Positions 41,749-51,442 of a stretch of 64,000 nt of DNA are shown here, one piece after another. Numbering within the stretch: position 1 is the first letter of the stretch; each line of letters begins with the position of its first letter. Source of the stretch: a bacterium (GTDB lineage: Bacteria > 4484-113 > JAFGCY01); assembly GCA_020440605.1 (NCBI GenBank), contig JAGRNT010000020.1:1-64000 (forward strand). The letters are read 5' to 3'. The translations under genes were made by a program, and so were the position numbers. The notes below the pieces were generated by a model that was not told where the DNA came from, did not search any database, and saw only the letters and a list, made by a program, of their open reading frames with translations.

Positions 41749-43926
41749 CTAGCTGGCACCTCCCACAAGGTATGACCACATGTTTATCAGCATGAACATC
41801 ACCGCTCCAGCCAGCAGGTAGAGCATGTAGTTACGGACGAAGCCGGTCTGCACGGGGCGTATCAGTTCGCCGGCCCCGCCCAGCAGCTTGGCAACGCCGT
41901 TGACGATGCCGTCGATGAACCTGACATCGAAGATCTGCCAGGCCTTGCTGGAGAGCCAGACTCCCGGCCGCACCAGCAGGTTGTTGTAGAACTCGTCGAT
42001 GTACCACTTGTTCTGGCTGAAGGCGTAGAGCGGGCCGAAGGCCTTCTGGGCCGCCTTCTTCTTTGGATCATAGTCACCGGTGTAGCGGCGGTGCGAGAGG
42101 AAGAGCATCACGAGTGCCAGCAGCACGCTGCCGAAGGCCATCGTGATTTCAGTGCTCGTCACACTGCCACCGATCAGCATGAAGGGCTCATGGTGGGCGG
42201 AGTGCTCCTCGCCATGCTCAGCATCAGCTTCGTGGGTATCCGCACCATGTGCGGCCGCGGCCAGTTCATGTTCACCATGTGCAGCCGCGGCATGCTCCTC
42301 GCCGGCGCTCAGGCGCTGGCCCTCGGGGCCATGGGCACTGACATCGAGGAAATGCGCCAGGGGCTCACGCGGTTCACCGCCCGTCATCCAGCCTGGAGTG
42401 AAGAGGATCGCGCCGCTGATCACGGCCATGCTCGCGAGCACCATCAGCGGCAGGGTCATCGGCCAGGCGCTTTCATGCGGATGGTGGTGCTTCTTGACAA
42501 ACTCCGCGGTCCAGCGCGGCTTACCGAGGAAGGTCTTCCAGGTCACGCGGCCCATGTAGAAGGCCGTCATGATCGCGGTGACCAGCGCCAGGACGTAGAG
42601 CATGGCCGGTGCATTGCCGAACTTCGACTGCCAGATGGCAACCTGCCAGAGGATCTCGTCCTTGGAGAAGAAGCCCGCCAGCGGGAAGATGCCGGCGATG
42701 GCGAAGGTGCTGATCACGAAGGTCCAGTAGGTCACCGGCATGTACTTGGCGAGCCCGCCCATGTGGCGGGTGTCCTGCTCCTCATGCATGCCGTGGATCA
42801 CCGAGCCGGAACCGAGGAACAGGCAGGCCTTGAAGAAGGCGTGGGTGATCACGTGGAAGATGGCAACCCAGTAGGCACCGACTCCGCAGGCCAGGAACAT
42901 GTAGCCCAGCTGCGAGACGGTTGAGTAAGCCAGCACCTTCTTGATGTCGTTCTGCGTCAGTGCAATCGTCGCCGCCATGAAGGCCGTGCCGGCACCGATG
43001 CAGGCCACCACGAATCCGGCGGTCTCGTTGCCGCTGAAGATCGGATTGAGGCGGGTCACCATGTAGATGCCGGATGTGACCATCGTGGCCGCGTGGATCA
43101 GGGCCGAGACCGGGGTCGGGCCTGCCATGGCGTCCGGCAGCCAGATGTGCAGCGGGAACTGGGCACTCTTGCCACAGGCCCCGAGGAACAGGAACAGCGC
43201 GATGAACAGCACGTCAGCGGGGTTCATGCCCTGCAGCACCGGTCCGGCGTTGAGCAGGATGTCCCTGAAGTTCAGCGCGCTGGCGTCACCCATGCCCTGC
43301 AGGCGGAACCAGTTGTCAAAGTTCTGGAAGATCATGAACAGGCCGATCAGGATCCCGAAGTCGCCGACGCGGTTCGTGATGAAGGCCTTCATGCCGCACT
43401 TGGCATTCTCCATGTTGCGGTACCAGAAGCCAATCAGCAGGTAGCTGCAGAGACCGACGCCCTCCCAGCCCACGAACATCATCGGGATGTTGGCCCCGAG
43501 GATCAGGATCAGCATCATCGCCACGAACAGGTTCAGGTAGGTGAAGAAGCGCGGCAGGCCCTCATCATGGGACATGTACTCGGTGGAATACATGTGGATC
43601 AGCATCGAGATGCCCGTGATGAAGAGCATCATCGTCACGCTGAGGGGGTCGATCAGCAGTGAGAAGTCAATCTGCAGGTACTTCTCGGAAAGTCCCTGGA
43701 TGGCGATCCAGGTCCAGCCCGGCACTTCCTGGAAGCGGTCCGCTCCCGTGAAGTTCTGCGCCTGGTAGGTGAAGAACACGGCAAGGGCCGTGATGAAGCT
43801 GCCGGCCAGCATCGCAGTGCCGAACCAGCCACTGAATTTCCTATTGTTGATCTTCTTCCCGAAGAAGCCGTTGACGGCGGCGCCGACAAGCGGGAAGGCA
43901 ATCATCAACCATGCAAAACCGAACAT
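41749..43926 (-). CDS. nuoL: NADH-quinone oxidoreductase subunit L with histidine-rich loop
   Basis: Largest antiporter-like subunit of complex I, 725 residues, with about 16 helices and the amphipathic C-terminal arm. Core motifs: VGWEGVGLCSYLLIGFWY, KAFITNRVGDFGILIG, GACGKSAQFPLHIWLPDAMAGPTPVSALIHAATMVTSG, KKVLAYSTVSQLGYMFLACGVGAY, HAFFKACLFLGSGSVIHGMH and FPLAGFFSKDEIL. A hydrophilic loop at about residues 529-580 holds ten histidines amid Ala, Glu and Gly (for example AGEEHAAAAHGEHELAAAAH and GEEHSAHHEP), which is not part of the usual family. Three bases separate it from nuoK. Confidence 0.95.
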   Translation of the reverse strand: MFGFAWLMIAFPLVGAAVNGFFGKKINNRKFSGWFGTAMLAGSFITALAVFFTYQAQNFTGADRFQEVPGWTWIAIQGLSEKYLQIDFSLLIDPLSVTMMLFITGISMLIHMYSTEYMSHDEGLPRFFTYLNLFVAMMLILILGANIPMMFVGWEGVGLCSYLLIGFWYRNMENAKCGMKAFITNRVGDFGILIGLFMIFQNFDNWFRLQGMGDASALNFRDILLNAGPVLQGMNPADVLFIALFLFLGACGKSAQFPLHIWLPDAMAGPTPVSALIHAATMVTSGIYMVTRLNPIFSGNETAGFVVACIGAGTAFMAATIALTQNDIKKVLAYSTVSQLGYMFLACGVGAYWVAIFHVITHAFFKACLFLGSGSVIHGMHEEQDTRHMGGLAKYMPVTYWTFVISTFAIAGIFPLAGFFSKDEILWQVAIWQSKFGNAPAMLYVLALVTAIMTAFYMGRVTWKTFLGKPRWTAEFVKKHHHPHESAWPMTLPLMVLASMAVISGAILFTPGWMTGGEPREPLAHFLDVSAHGPEGQRLSAGEEHAAAAHGEHELAAAAHGADTHEADAEHGEEHSAHHEPFMLIGGSVTSTEITMAFGSVLLALVMLFLSHRRYTGDYDPKKKAAQKAFGPLYAFSQNKWYIDEFYNNLLVRPGVWLSSKAWQIFDVRFIDGIVNGVAKLLGGAGELIRPVQTGFVRNYMLYLLAGAVMFMLINMWSYLVGGAS

Positions 43927-43929
43927 TGA

Positions 43930-44250
43930 TTACCTCCTCAGGAAGTTGATTTCGTCGATGTCAACGCGGGTCCTGTGCTTGAACAGGGCCACGATGATGG
44001 CCAGTCCGACGGCCACCTCGGCCGCGGCGATCACGATGATCAGGAAGGCGTAGATCTGCCCGTCCATGGTCCGCCAGGCATGGCTGAAGTGCTGGCGGTT
44101 GAAGGCCACCAGCGAGAGATTGGCGGCGTTGAGCATCAGCTCGATGCACATGAAGATGATCACCGGGTGGCGGTGGATCATCACGCCCAGCGTGCCGATC
44201 GCGAAGAGCAGTCCGGCGAGCCAGACACTGTTGGCAACCATGTCGGTCAT
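43930..44250 (-). CDS. nuoK: NADH-quinone oxidoreductase subunit K
   Basis: Small membrane subunit of 106 residues with three helices. Family features: FAIGTLGVMIHRHPVIIFMCIELMLNAANLSLVAF, with the proton-path Glu in CIELMLNA, and IVIAAAEVAVGLAIIVALF with the second conserved Glu. This matches the IGxxGxxxRRNxxxxLMxxELMLNAxNL pattern, with Met-Ile-His in place of the usual basic residues. Four-base overlap with nuoJ. Confidence 0.95.
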   Translation of the reverse strand: MTDMVANSVWLAGLLFAIGTLGVMIHRHPVIIFMCIELMLNAANLSLVAFNRQHFSHAWRTMDGQIYAFLIIVIAAAEVAVGLAIIVALFKHRTRVDIDEINFLRR

Positions 44251-44873
44251 GCCCGCACCTCCTCGGCCACGCCTTCCTCGGCCTTCTCGAACTCATGTAC
44301 GAGATGCGTGCGGCCCTCGCTGCGCTCATCGCGGGCGACGAGCACCGCGCCGAGCAGCGCGGCCAGCAGCAGCAGGCCGGCGATCTCGAAGGGCAGCGCG
44401 TGGTAGCTGAACATCCGCGTGCCCAGCCCGGCCGGATGCCCGAGCTCCTGGCGCGGATCAGCAGTGCGGTCGCTGGTGGCGATGGTCGGTGTGCCCATCA
44501 CGATGTCCGGGTCGGCGACGCGGCCGGCCGTTGACAGCGCGATGTAGACCACGGTCAGGAGCATCACGGTCAGCAGGGTGCCGAACACCCACTGGCTCTT
44601 GATCTCCGGCCTGAGCCAGCGCCGGGCCTCGGGTGACATGAAGAACATCACCACGAAGAGGAAGAGGATCATGATCGCGCCGGCGTAGACCACGAACTGC
44701 ACGACGGCCATCATCGGCGCGCTGAGCAGGAAGTAGATCCCGACCAGCGTGAGGAAGTTGGCGACGAGGTACAGCACGGAGTGCACCGGGTTGCGTGAGA
44801 GCACCATCATCACGGCGCTCAGTGAGCCGACGATCGCCAGCATCCACCATGCTAAGAGCTGACCATCCATCAC
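44247..44873 (-). CDS. nuoJ: NADH-quinone oxidoreductase subunit J
   Basis: Membrane subunit of 208 residues with five helices in the first 110 or so plus a further one. Characteristic stretches are [60 protein letters not shown], the N-x-V-x-SxLYL and QxxVYxGAIMVLFLFVIM signatures. The C-terminal tail ([23 protein letters not shown]) is charged and likely cytosolic. Four-base overlaps with nuoI and nuoK. Confidence 0.94.
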   Translation of the reverse strand: MMDGQLLAWWMLAIVGSLSAVMMVLSRNPVHSVLYLVANFLTLVGIYFLLSAPMMAVVQFVVYAGAIMILFLFVVMFFMSPEARRWLRPEIKSQWVFGTLLTVMLLTVVYIALSTAGRVADPDIVMGTPTIATSDRTADPRQELGHPAGLGTRMFSYHALPFEIAGLLLLAALLGAVLVARDERSEGRTHLVHEFEKAEEGVAEEVRA

Positions 44874-45349
44874 CAGTAGTACTCCCTGTCGAGAAGGTCT
44901 TCCTTGTGGTACATGAACTTGTTCGGCTCACGGCGGCTGTCGTCAGCCAGTTCGTAGTCATGCTTCATGACGATGGCCTCCGTGGGGCAGGCCTCCGTGC
45001 ACAGGCCGCAGAAGATGCAGCGCAGCATATCCATGTCATAGACCACCGCGTAGCGCTCGCCGGGGCTGTAGCGCTCCTCGGGAGTGTTCTCACCTGCCAC
45101 GACGGTGATGACTTCGGCGGGACAGGCCGCGGCACACAGGGCACAGCCGATGCACTTCTCGAGGCCCTTGTAGGGTCCGGCCTCATAGCGCTCGAGGCGG
45201 TGCAGGCCGCGGAAGCGGTCCGCCACCTGGCGCTTCTGCTCCGGATAGGAGATCGTGACCGTGGTCCGGCCGCCGAAGGCTCCGAGGAATTCGCGGAATG
45301 TGATGCTCAGGCCGCTGAGCAGCGGTCCGGCCTTTTCAATGCCGAGCAT
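44870..45349 (-). CDS. nuoI: NADH-quinone oxidoreductase subunit I
   Basis: Peripheral-arm subunit carrying two [4Fe-4S] clusters (N6a, N6b), 159 residues. Both binding motifs are intact: [17 protein letters not shown] and [17 protein letters not shown]. Flanking [22 protein letters not shown] and the acidic [25 protein letters not shown] also match. The start overlaps the end of nuoH by 14 bases. Confidence 0.95.
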   Translation of the reverse strand: MLGIEKAGPLLSGLSITFREFLGAFGGRTTVTISYPEQKRQVADRFRGLHRLERYEAGPYKGLEKCIGCALCAAACPAEVITVVAGENTPEERYSPGERYAVVYDMDMLRCIFCGLCTEACPTEAIVMKHDYELADDSRREPNKFMYHKEDLLDREYYW

Positions 45350-46490
45350 TGAGGGTTACCTCCATTGCGGCCTGTGCGGCGGTGTCAGCACCGGTACCAT
45401 GCACGGGCCCAAAGTATCCAACCAGAGCGGCGGTGACGAAGATCAGCACGAGAGTTGCGGGCAGCAGCCACTTCCAGCCGAAGCGCATCAGCTGGTCATA
45501 ACGCAGGCGCGGGAAGGTGGCGCGGATCCACATGAAGGTGAAGATCAGCGCACAGAGCTTGACGATGAAGGTCATGGTCGTGGCGAAGCCATGTGCTGTC
45601 AGGGACAGTGCATCGCCATAGGCACCCCAGCCCCAGCTCTCCGGCGGGCCGAGTTTCCAGTCACCGGCCCAGTAGGTCAGGTCGACGAAGCCGAGGTCAA
45701 GGTGGTAGCCGCCGAGCAGCATGTGTACGACCATCGCACTCATGGCAACCATCGCGATGTACTCACCCATCGGGAACATCGCGTACTTCATCGAGCTGTA
45801 TTCAGTGTGATAGCCGGCGACGATCTCAGCCTCACACTCAGGCAGGTCGAAGGGCGTACGGCCGGTTTCGGCGAGGCTGGAGATCAGGAACAGCACCGTG
45901 GTCGGCAGCAGCACGATCAGGTAGATCCAGTTCCAGTTCTCGGCGCGGTACATGTTGCCGAAGTCGTTGATGTTGAGGCTGCCGGTGATCAGGATCGGCA
46001 CCAGCAGGCAGAGCCCGAGCGCGAGCTCGTAACTGATCACCTGGGCGCAGGTGCGCAGGCTGCCGAGGAAGGGGTACTTGCTCTGCGAGGACCAGCCGGC
46101 GAGGATCAGGCCGTAGGCGGCCATGCTGGACAGGCCGAGGAAGAACAGGATGGCAACGGGCACGCTGCTCATCTGCACACGCTCGCCGACGGGGATCAGT
46201 GCGAAGGTCGTGAAGCTCGCGCTGAGGGTCAGCGTCGGCGCGAGGAAGTACAGCACCTTGTCGGCCTTGCGCGGTACCATCTCCTGCTTGAGCGCGGTCT
46301 TCACGCCGTCAGCCAGCGGCTGCAGCAGGCCCAGCGGACCGACGCGGTTGGGGCCGAGCCGCCACTGGAAGAAGGAGAGCACGCGGCGCTCCGTGTAGGT
46401 CAGGTAGGCGAAGGTCGTGAGCAGCACGAAGATCAGCAGGCCGCCACGCACCAGCAGGTTGACAATCTCAGGAGTGAAGATCTCTGCCAT
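45336..46490 (-). CDS. nuoH: NADH-quinone oxidoreductase subunit H
   Basis: Membrane subunit that joins the arms and forms much of the quinone chamber, 384 residues with about eight helices. Family signatures: [98 protein letters not shown] and [24 protein letters not shown]. The stop-start junction with nuoG is TGATG (one-base overlap). Confidence 0.95.
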   Translation of the reverse strand: MAEIFTPEIVNLLVRGGLLIFVLLTTFAYLTYTERRVLSFFQWRLGPNRVGPLGLLQPLADGVKTALKQEMVPRKADKVLYFLAPTLTLSASFTTFALIPVGERVQMSSVPVAILFFLGLSSMAAYGLILAGWSSQSKYPFLGSLRTCAQVISYELALGLCLLVPILITGSLNINDFGNMYRAENWNWIYLIVLLPTTVLFLISSLAETGRTPFDLPECEAEIVAGYHTEYSSMKYAMFPMGEYIAMVAMSAMVVHMLLGGYHLDLGFVDLTYWAGDWKLGPPESWGWGAYGDALSLTAHGFATTMTFIVKLCALIFTFMWIRATFPRLRYDQLMRFGWKWLLPATLVLIFVTAALVGYFGPVHGTGADTAAQAAMEVTLNARH

Positions 46491-48955
46491 CAGGACTGAC
46501 TCCCGGCCAGGCTGGCCTTGCGGATGCTGAGGCTCGTGAAGCCCGCTGCGCCCATCCCGTTCGCAGGGGCACTGTGGCAGAAGTCGTTGACGACGACGCT
46601 GCCGCTGCGCACCCAGTCACGCCCCCGGGCTGTCAGCTGGACATTGCCGAGGGCGACGCTGTCTCCGTCGCTGATTCCCTGGGCCTGCATGTCGGCCGTG
46701 TTCATGAATGCATGGAAGGGCATTGCCACTCTGGCGAACACGGGACTGTTGGCAAGCAGGTCACGGTCGTTGTAGAGGAAGCTCTTCGGAATCAGCACGA
46801 GCTCCCCTGCCCCGGCACTGCGCTCCGCCGGCAGGTCCTTCACGGGGCTGCGGCTGGCACTGAGCCTGGCCCGCGGCGTGACCAGCACGCCCTTGTAGGG
46901 GAAGTCCGTGAATTCATCGCGGGGCCAGAATTCGATGTTGTGGCGCAGCTGGCCGTACATGTCCTCGGTGGTGCCGAGGAAGCCGCGGCCGAGTTCGCCG
47001 GAGAGTCCGTTGACAAGCTCGGTTAGCGAGGGGGCCACGCTGTCGATCTGCCCGCGGCGGCGCTTCTGCACCCGCCACTCCAGGCTGACGACGCTGCCGT
47101 CGATATGCGCCCAGGTTCCGAGCGGCATGTGGAAGCGGCAGCGCTGGCTCGTGGGGTTCTCGAAGCTGCCGAGATAGATCGCGAGTTTGACCCTGGCAAG
47201 TGCCTTCTCCACCAGTGCCCGGTCCGGGTAGCTGCTGAGCAGATCGTAATCGCAGATCACGAGCGCCTGCAGCTGGCCATCAGCCGCAGCCTGCAGCACC
47301 CTGCCGACACCGCCGCAGCTTTCCTTGGCGCTGGCGGGGCGGCCGAACTTGGTGAACCAGTTGGCCAGCAGGGCTCCCGCGGAATTGGCTGCGGGGTAGA
47401 CGGGGTTCGTGTAGACGCTGCAGCCATCGTTGGCACGGCGCACGGCCTCGCGCAGGTCCTGGATGGCGACGATCAGCTCGCGGGCGGCGGCGTCCTTCCA
47501 GACCTCGCTGCCGTAGAGGATCGCACAGTCATCGCCGACGCTGCGCAGGCTCTCAGCCAGGCGCTCCCCTTCAGGAGTGGTCTCGCCATTGCCATTGAGG
47601 GCATTCACCGCAGCGCGCACGGTGCGCAGCAGGTTGCCATAGCCGTAGTCGATGTACTCAGCGAAGTCGTCAGCGGAGCTGCCGTGGCTGCGCAGGTTCA
47701 CGAGGCGGCGGTGGCGCTTGCGCACCTCCACGTTGGCACGCAGCCCGAGCACGGGTGCCTCTTCCCAGAGGTCGCTGCCGATCGTGAGGATCGTCGAGGC
47801 GCTGAGGATGTGTTCAATGCTTGTGTTGCCGGCGAGCAGGGCCTCGAGTACCACGTCGCTCATGCCCTCCGGGCCGGCAAGGTCCTCACCGAAGGAGTAC
47901 CAGCGGGAATCCAGCACGCGCGTGGCGAAGTGCCTGAGCGACATGTATTCCTCGGTGCTGCGGTTGCCACCGGCAATCAGGCCGACGCTGTCAGCCGGAT
48001 GCTCACTGAGCACGGCTCCGAGCTGCTCCGCACAGAGCGCCTCGGCCATCGCCAGCTTGACCCGGCGGGTCTCGCCCTCATCGTGGATCAGGGCCTTGCG
48101 CAGCCGGGCGGGATCGTCAATCGCCTCCCAGGAGAAGCGCGTGGCGTCGTCCAGCATGCCGGTGTCGACGCCCTCATTCTCACGCGGGATGATGCGGGCG
48201 ACATGCCCGAGGCGGCCGTTGAGCCAGATGTTCACGCCCGTGCTGTCGAGGCTGGCGACGCTCGCCGTCAGCTCCTGCTCCCAGGGGCGTCCCATCGTGA
48301 AGCGGTAGTTCGAAGCGGTCAGGGCCCCCACGGGGCAGATGTCGATCACATTGCCACTGAAGTACGGCAGGTCGTCGGAGGTCGGATAGGACTCGATCCA
48401 GCTCTCCGCTCCGCGGCTGACCATCTTCAGCAGGTGGCTGTTGTCAATTTCATCGGTGAAGCCCACGCAGCGCTTGCAGTGGATGCAGCGCTTGTAGTTG
48501 ATCTGGATGTAGGCATTCATCTGGCGGTCGGGGCGCACCTTCTTGTTCTCGGTGTAGCGCCCCTCGCCGCAGCCATGTTCGTAGGTCTGGTCCTGCAGCA
48601 TGCACTCGCCGCCCTTGTCGCAGACCGGGCATTCCAGCGGGTGGTTGATCAGGTGGAATTCCAGCTGCTCGCGGCGTGCTGTCAGCACTTCCTCGATGTT
48701 GGTCTCGACGCTCATGCCCTCGCCCGGCAGCATCGCGCAGGAGATCTGCAGCTTCGGCATCGGCCGGCCGTTCCAGCTGACCTTGACCATGCACATCCGG
48801 CAGGCACCGAGCGGATCGAGCCACTTGTGCGCGCAGAAGTACGGGATGTCATAGCCCTTGTCACGCAGGCCCCAGAGGATCGGCTTGTCCTTGCGCAGGC
48901 TGACGGGCTTGCCGTCAACCTCGATCGTCACGTATTCAATTGCCCTGATCGCCAT
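46490..48955 (-). CDS. nuoG: NADH-quinone oxidoreductase subunit G
   Basis: Largest peripheral subunit, 821 residues, carrying electron-relay clusters. A [2Fe-2S] site is formed by the Cys residues in PYFCAHKWLDPLGACRMCMVKV and ISCAMLPGEGM. The His-coordinated cluster lies in HPLECPVCDKGGECMLQDQ, and a [4Fe-4S] cluster in RCIHCKRCVGF plus VIDICPVGALT. The extra N7 cluster cysteines seen in some species are not present. The rest is the molybdopterin-oxidoreductase-like domain without catalytic function. One-base overlaps (TGATG) with nuoF and nuoH. Confidence 0.94.
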   Translation of the reverse strand: MAIRAIEYVTIEVDGKPVSLRKDKPILWGLRDKGYDIPYFCAHKWLDPLGACRMCMVKVSWNGRPMPKLQISCAMLPGEGMSVETNIEEVLTARREQLEFHLINHPLECPVCDKGGECMLQDQTYEHGCGEGRYTENKKVRPDRQMNAYIQINYKRCIHCKRCVGFTDEIDNSHLLKMVSRGAESWIESYPTSDDLPYFSGNVIDICPVGALTASNYRFTMGRPWEQELTASVASLDSTGVNIWLNGRLGHVARIIPRENEGVDTGMLDDATRFSWEAIDDPARLRKALIHDEGETRRVKLAMAEALCAEQLGAVLSEHPADSVGLIAGGNRSTEEYMSLRHFATRVLDSRWYSFGEDLAGPEGMSDVVLEALLAGNTSIEHILSASTILTIGSDLWEEAPVLGLRANVEVRKRHRRLVNLRSHGSSADDFAEYIDYGYGNLLRTVRAAVNALNGNGETTPEGERLAESLRSVGDDCAILYGSEVWKDAAARELIVAIQDLREAVRRANDGCSVYTNPVYPAANSAGALLANWFTKFGRPASAKESCGGVGRVLQAAADGQLQALVICDYDLLSSYPDRALVEKALARVKLAIYLGSFENPTSQRCRFHMPLGTWAHIDGSVVSLEWRVQKRRRGQIDSVAPSLTELVNGLSGELGRGFLGTTEDMYGQLRHNIEFWPRDEFTDFPYKGVLVTPRARLSASRSPVKDLPAERSAGAGELVLIPKSFLYNDRDLLANSPVFARVAMPFHAFMNTADMQAQGISDGDSVALGNVQLTARGRDWVRSGSVVVNDFCHSAPANGMGAAGFTSLSIRKASLAGSQS

Positions 48956-50361
48956 CAGTTGGCCTCCACCCCGGCGGTCTCTTCAGAGCCGGCCGGGGAT
49001 GCGGAACCGTTGCCATCTGCCTTGAGTGCATTGAAGCGGCTGCTCTTCTCGATCCAGGCGATGTAGTCCTCGGGGAAGCGCTCCACCGCGCTGCGCACGG
49101 GCCAGGCGGCGGCGTCTCCCAGTGGGCAGAAGCTCTTGGCCTCGATGCCGTTGATGATGTCAATCAACAGGTCGAGGTCCTCCATCGTGCCGCCGCCGTC
49201 GAGGATGCGCTGGTGGATCTGCAGCATCCAGCGTGTGCCCTCGCGGCAGGGTGTGCACTTGCCGCAGGACTCATGTGCGTAGAACTTGCTGAAGTTGCGC
49301 ATCACGCCGACCATGTCGATGCTGTCGTCAAGCACGATCATCGCCGCACTGCCGAGCATCGAACCGCCGGCCACGCAGCCCTCGTAGTCGAAGGGCACGT
49401 CGAAGGCGGCCTCGCCCTTGATCACCGGGCAGCTGGAACCGCCGGGGATCAGGCCCTTCAGCTTGCGACCCGGCAGAAGTCCACCGGCCAGTTCGTTGAC
49501 GATCACGCCGATCGGCGTGCCGTACTCGATCTCCCACCAGCCGGGGTTGCGCACGCAGCCGCTGACGCTGACGATCTTCACACCGGGGCTCTTCTCGGTG
49601 CCGCGGGCGGTGAACCAGCCGGCGCCGGCATCGATGATGGCCGGGGCGCAGGCGATGGACTCCACATTGTTGATGATCGTGGGCTTGCGGAATACGCCCT
49701 CGATCGCCGGGAAGGGGGGCTTCATCTTCGGGTGGCCGCGGCTGCCCTCGATCGAGGACAGCATGCTGGTCTCCTCACCGCAGATGTAGGCCCCGGCGCC
49801 GGTATGCACCTGGAAGTGCATGCGCCTGCCGGTCCCGAACACGTTGTCACCGAGATAACCCTTGGCATAGCATTCCTTGACCGCCTCGTCCAGCAGACGC
49901 AGGCTGTCGTAGAACTCACCGCGGATGTAGCAGTAGGTCTGCTCCGCCCCGATCGCATGCATCGCGATCATCGCGCCCTCGATCAGGCGGTGCGGGCAGT
50001 CCTCCATGATGTAGCGGTCCTTGAAGGTGCCGGGCTCGCCCTCGTCGCCGTTGATGGCGAGGTACTTCGGGCCCAGATGGTCCTTGGGCACGAAGCTCCA
50101 CTTGAGCCCGGTTGGGAAGCCGGCGCCGCCCTTGCCGCGCAGGCCGGAGGCCTTGACCTCGTCGATCACCTGCTCGGGGCTCATGTTGTTGAGCACGTGC
50201 TGGATCGCGCGGTAGCCGCCGGGCTTGCCGTCCGGCACATAACGCGCCTTGCTTTCGTAGTCAGCCAGTGAACGGATGCCGATCTCGTTGTCGAGCGCGG
50301 AGACGGGCGTGATGCACTCGTGGCGGATACCGTTCATCAGGATGGGATTTCCCTTTGCCAT
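48955..50361 (-). CDS. nuoF: NADH-quinone oxidoreductase subunit F
   Basis: Subunit that oxidises NADH via FMN and passes electrons to cluster N3, 468 residues from ATG 50361. The glycine-rich FMN/NADH loop GLRGKGGAGFPTGLKWSFVP is clear, as are INGDEGEPGTFKDR and GAYICGEETSMLSSIEGSRGHP. The [4Fe-4S] ligands are in ESCGKCTPCREGTRWM and FCPLGDAAAWPV. The frame is open to 50421, inside nuoE, but the ATG at 50361, seven bases after the nuoE stop, gives a normal N terminus. AAAGGAG lies 13 bases before it; a later ATG at 50340 with GGGA upstream is an alternative. Confidence 0.94.
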   Translation of the reverse strand: MAKGNPILMNGIRHECITPVSALDNEIGIRSLADYESKARYVPDGKPGGYRAIQHVLNNMSPEQVIDEVKASGLRGKGGAGFPTGLKWSFVPKDHLGPKYLAINGDEGEPGTFKDRYIMEDCPHRLIEGAMIAMHAIGAEQTYCYIRGEFYDSLRLLDEAVKECYAKGYLGDNVFGTGRRMHFQVHTGAGAYICGEETSMLSSIEGSRGHPKMKPPFPAIEGVFRKPTIINNVESIACAPAIIDAGAGWFTARGTEKSPGVKIVSVSGCVRNPGWWEIEYGTPIGVIVNELAGGLLPGRKLKGLIPGGSSCPVIKGEAAFDVPFDYEGCVAGGSMLGSAAMIVLDDSIDMVGVMRNFSKFYAHESCGKCTPCREGTRWMLQIHQRILDGGGTMEDLDLLIDIINGIEAKSFCPLGDAAAWPVRSAVERFPEDYIAWIEKSSRFNALKADGNGSASPAGSEETAGVEAN

Positions 50362-50368
50362 GTATCTG

Positions 50369-51121
50369 TCAGAGCTCCTTTGCAGCAGCGGCGATCTCCG
50401 CATGGAGCGCCGGGTTGTCATTCTTCAGATCGCCGAACTTGCCGAAGCCGTCGATCACCTTCATGGCGTCGCCGCTGCCCTCCAGTACGCAGGGGTACTG
50501 GTTGCGCGTCGTCACCAGCCAGACCCAGTTGCGGTCGTCAGGTGCGTTCTGCTTCCTCTCCATGCGCACGAAGCGCTCGCGCAGGGCATCGGCCCTGCCG
50601 GCGGCGAGGTCGTCAAGGATCGCGTCGAACAGCTCGACGGTCAGGTTGTTGCTCCAGGTCGGGGTGAAATGCTCACCGCGCTGCAGGAACTGCAGGCTCG
50701 GCGGATTGTGGCAGTCGCACAGGCATTCCACCATCAGCAGGGTGAACTTGCCATCATCAGTGATCTCGCCAACGCCCTTGCCGTACTTGGCAATGAAGTG
50801 CTCCTTGAGCGCGGCGGCCCCGCCCCACTCGCAGTTCCAGGTGTCGCAGAGGCCGACGATGTACTCACCGGTGGGCTTCTGCAGGATCATCGTGTAGAAA
50901 TCGATGACCGCCTCCACTTCGCCGTAGGGCACCTTCAGCAGCCTGCCGATCGCCATTGCCACTTCGTCGCTGACATGGCCGTAGTACTTCTGGGCCTCGA
51001 TCAGGGTCGGGATCAGCATCGCCTTGGTGTTGGGATACTGCGTGGCAATCCCCTTCACGAAGTCGGTGATCTGCTTTGGCAGTTCTGCCGGATTGATGTC
51101 TCTTGTATGCAGCTCTGGCAT
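50369..51121 (-). CDS. nuoE: NADH-quinone oxidoreductase subunit E
   Basis: 24-kDa-type subunit with the [2Fe-2S] cluster N1a. At 250 residues it is somewhat longer than most, through a C-terminal extension of about 70 residues. The N-terminal helical part includes MLIPTLIEAQKYYGHVSDEVAMAIGRLLKVPYGEVEAVIDFYTM. Cluster ligands: Cys92 and Cys97 in LCDTWNC and the C-x3-C of VECLCDCHNPP (an additional Cys sits between them). It lies downstream of the 105-residue extra gene by three bases and upstream of nuoF by seven. Confidence 0.93.
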   Translation of the reverse strand: MPELHTRDINPAELPKQITDFVKGIATQYPNTKAMLIPTLIEAQKYYGHVSDEVAMAIGRLLKVPYGEVEAVIDFYTMILQKPTGEYIVGLCDTWNCEWGGAAALKEHFIAKYGKGVGEITDDGKFTLLMVECLCDCHNPPSLQFLQRGEHFTPTWSNNLTVELFDAILDDLAAGRADALRERFVRMERKQNAPDDRNWVWLVTTRNQYPCVLEGSGDAMKVIDGFGKFGDLKNDNPALHAEIAAAAKEL

Positions 51122-51124
51122 GGC

Positions 51125-51442
51125 TCAGCCCTCCCCCGCCGGTTCCGCATTGGCAAGGCGCGCAGCTTCCTGCTGGGCCTCGATGTCCTGCTGGAACGTC
51201 TCGCTCGCGAAGATCGCGGCGATGTTGTCATTGGGGATGAACAGGTCTCCCTCGAAGAATTTCTTCTGGCCGGTGGCGCGGTTCATCAGCGGGTAGCGTT
51301 TCCACTCCAGCCAGATCCCCGTGGGGTCCACCGCCACCACCTTGCTCAGGAACATGTCCGTCGGCAGGCCGAAGCTCTCCGTCCAGCGCTTGTCACGCAG
51401 GCGGATGAACACGAGCTTGCCGAGGTAGGCACGGAGGTGCAT
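51125..51442 (-). CDS. Unrecognised 105-residue protein embedded between nuoD and nuoE
   Basis: No family recognised. The start ATG shares a base with the nuoD stop (TGATG) and its stop is three bases before nuoE, so it is translated as part of the complex I operon. The sequence is soluble, with a run of beta-strand-like segments: YLGKLVFIRLRDKRW, LSKVVAVDPTGIWLEWKRYP, KKFFEGDLFIPNDNIAAIF, then a helical acidic tail (TFQQDIEAQQEAARLANAE). Strand-glycine-Asp-strand, ending FIPNDNIAAIF, is reminiscent of a small SH3/Sm-like barrel. It may be an accessory subunit or assembly factor of this complex I; that is inference from position alone. It has no Cys motif for Fe-S clusters and no membrane segment. 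Confidence 0.8.
   Translation of the reverse strand: MHLRAYLGKLVFIRLRDKRWTESFGLPTDMFLSKVVAVDPTGIWLEWKRYPLMNRATGQKKFFEGDLFIPNDNIAAIFASETFQQDIEAQQEAARLANAEPAGEG

Noticed and set aside
45255..46499. 414-codon open frame on the plus strand
   Set aside because: Antisense to nuoH, rich in Gln/His/Glu as expected for the reverse complement of a membrane protein gene. Not coding.
47105..49066. 653-codon open frame on the plus strand
   Set aside because: It lies wholly antisense to nuoG, whose cluster-binding motifs are intact; its product is low-complexity and matches no family. Long antisense frames are expected at this G+C and codon bias.
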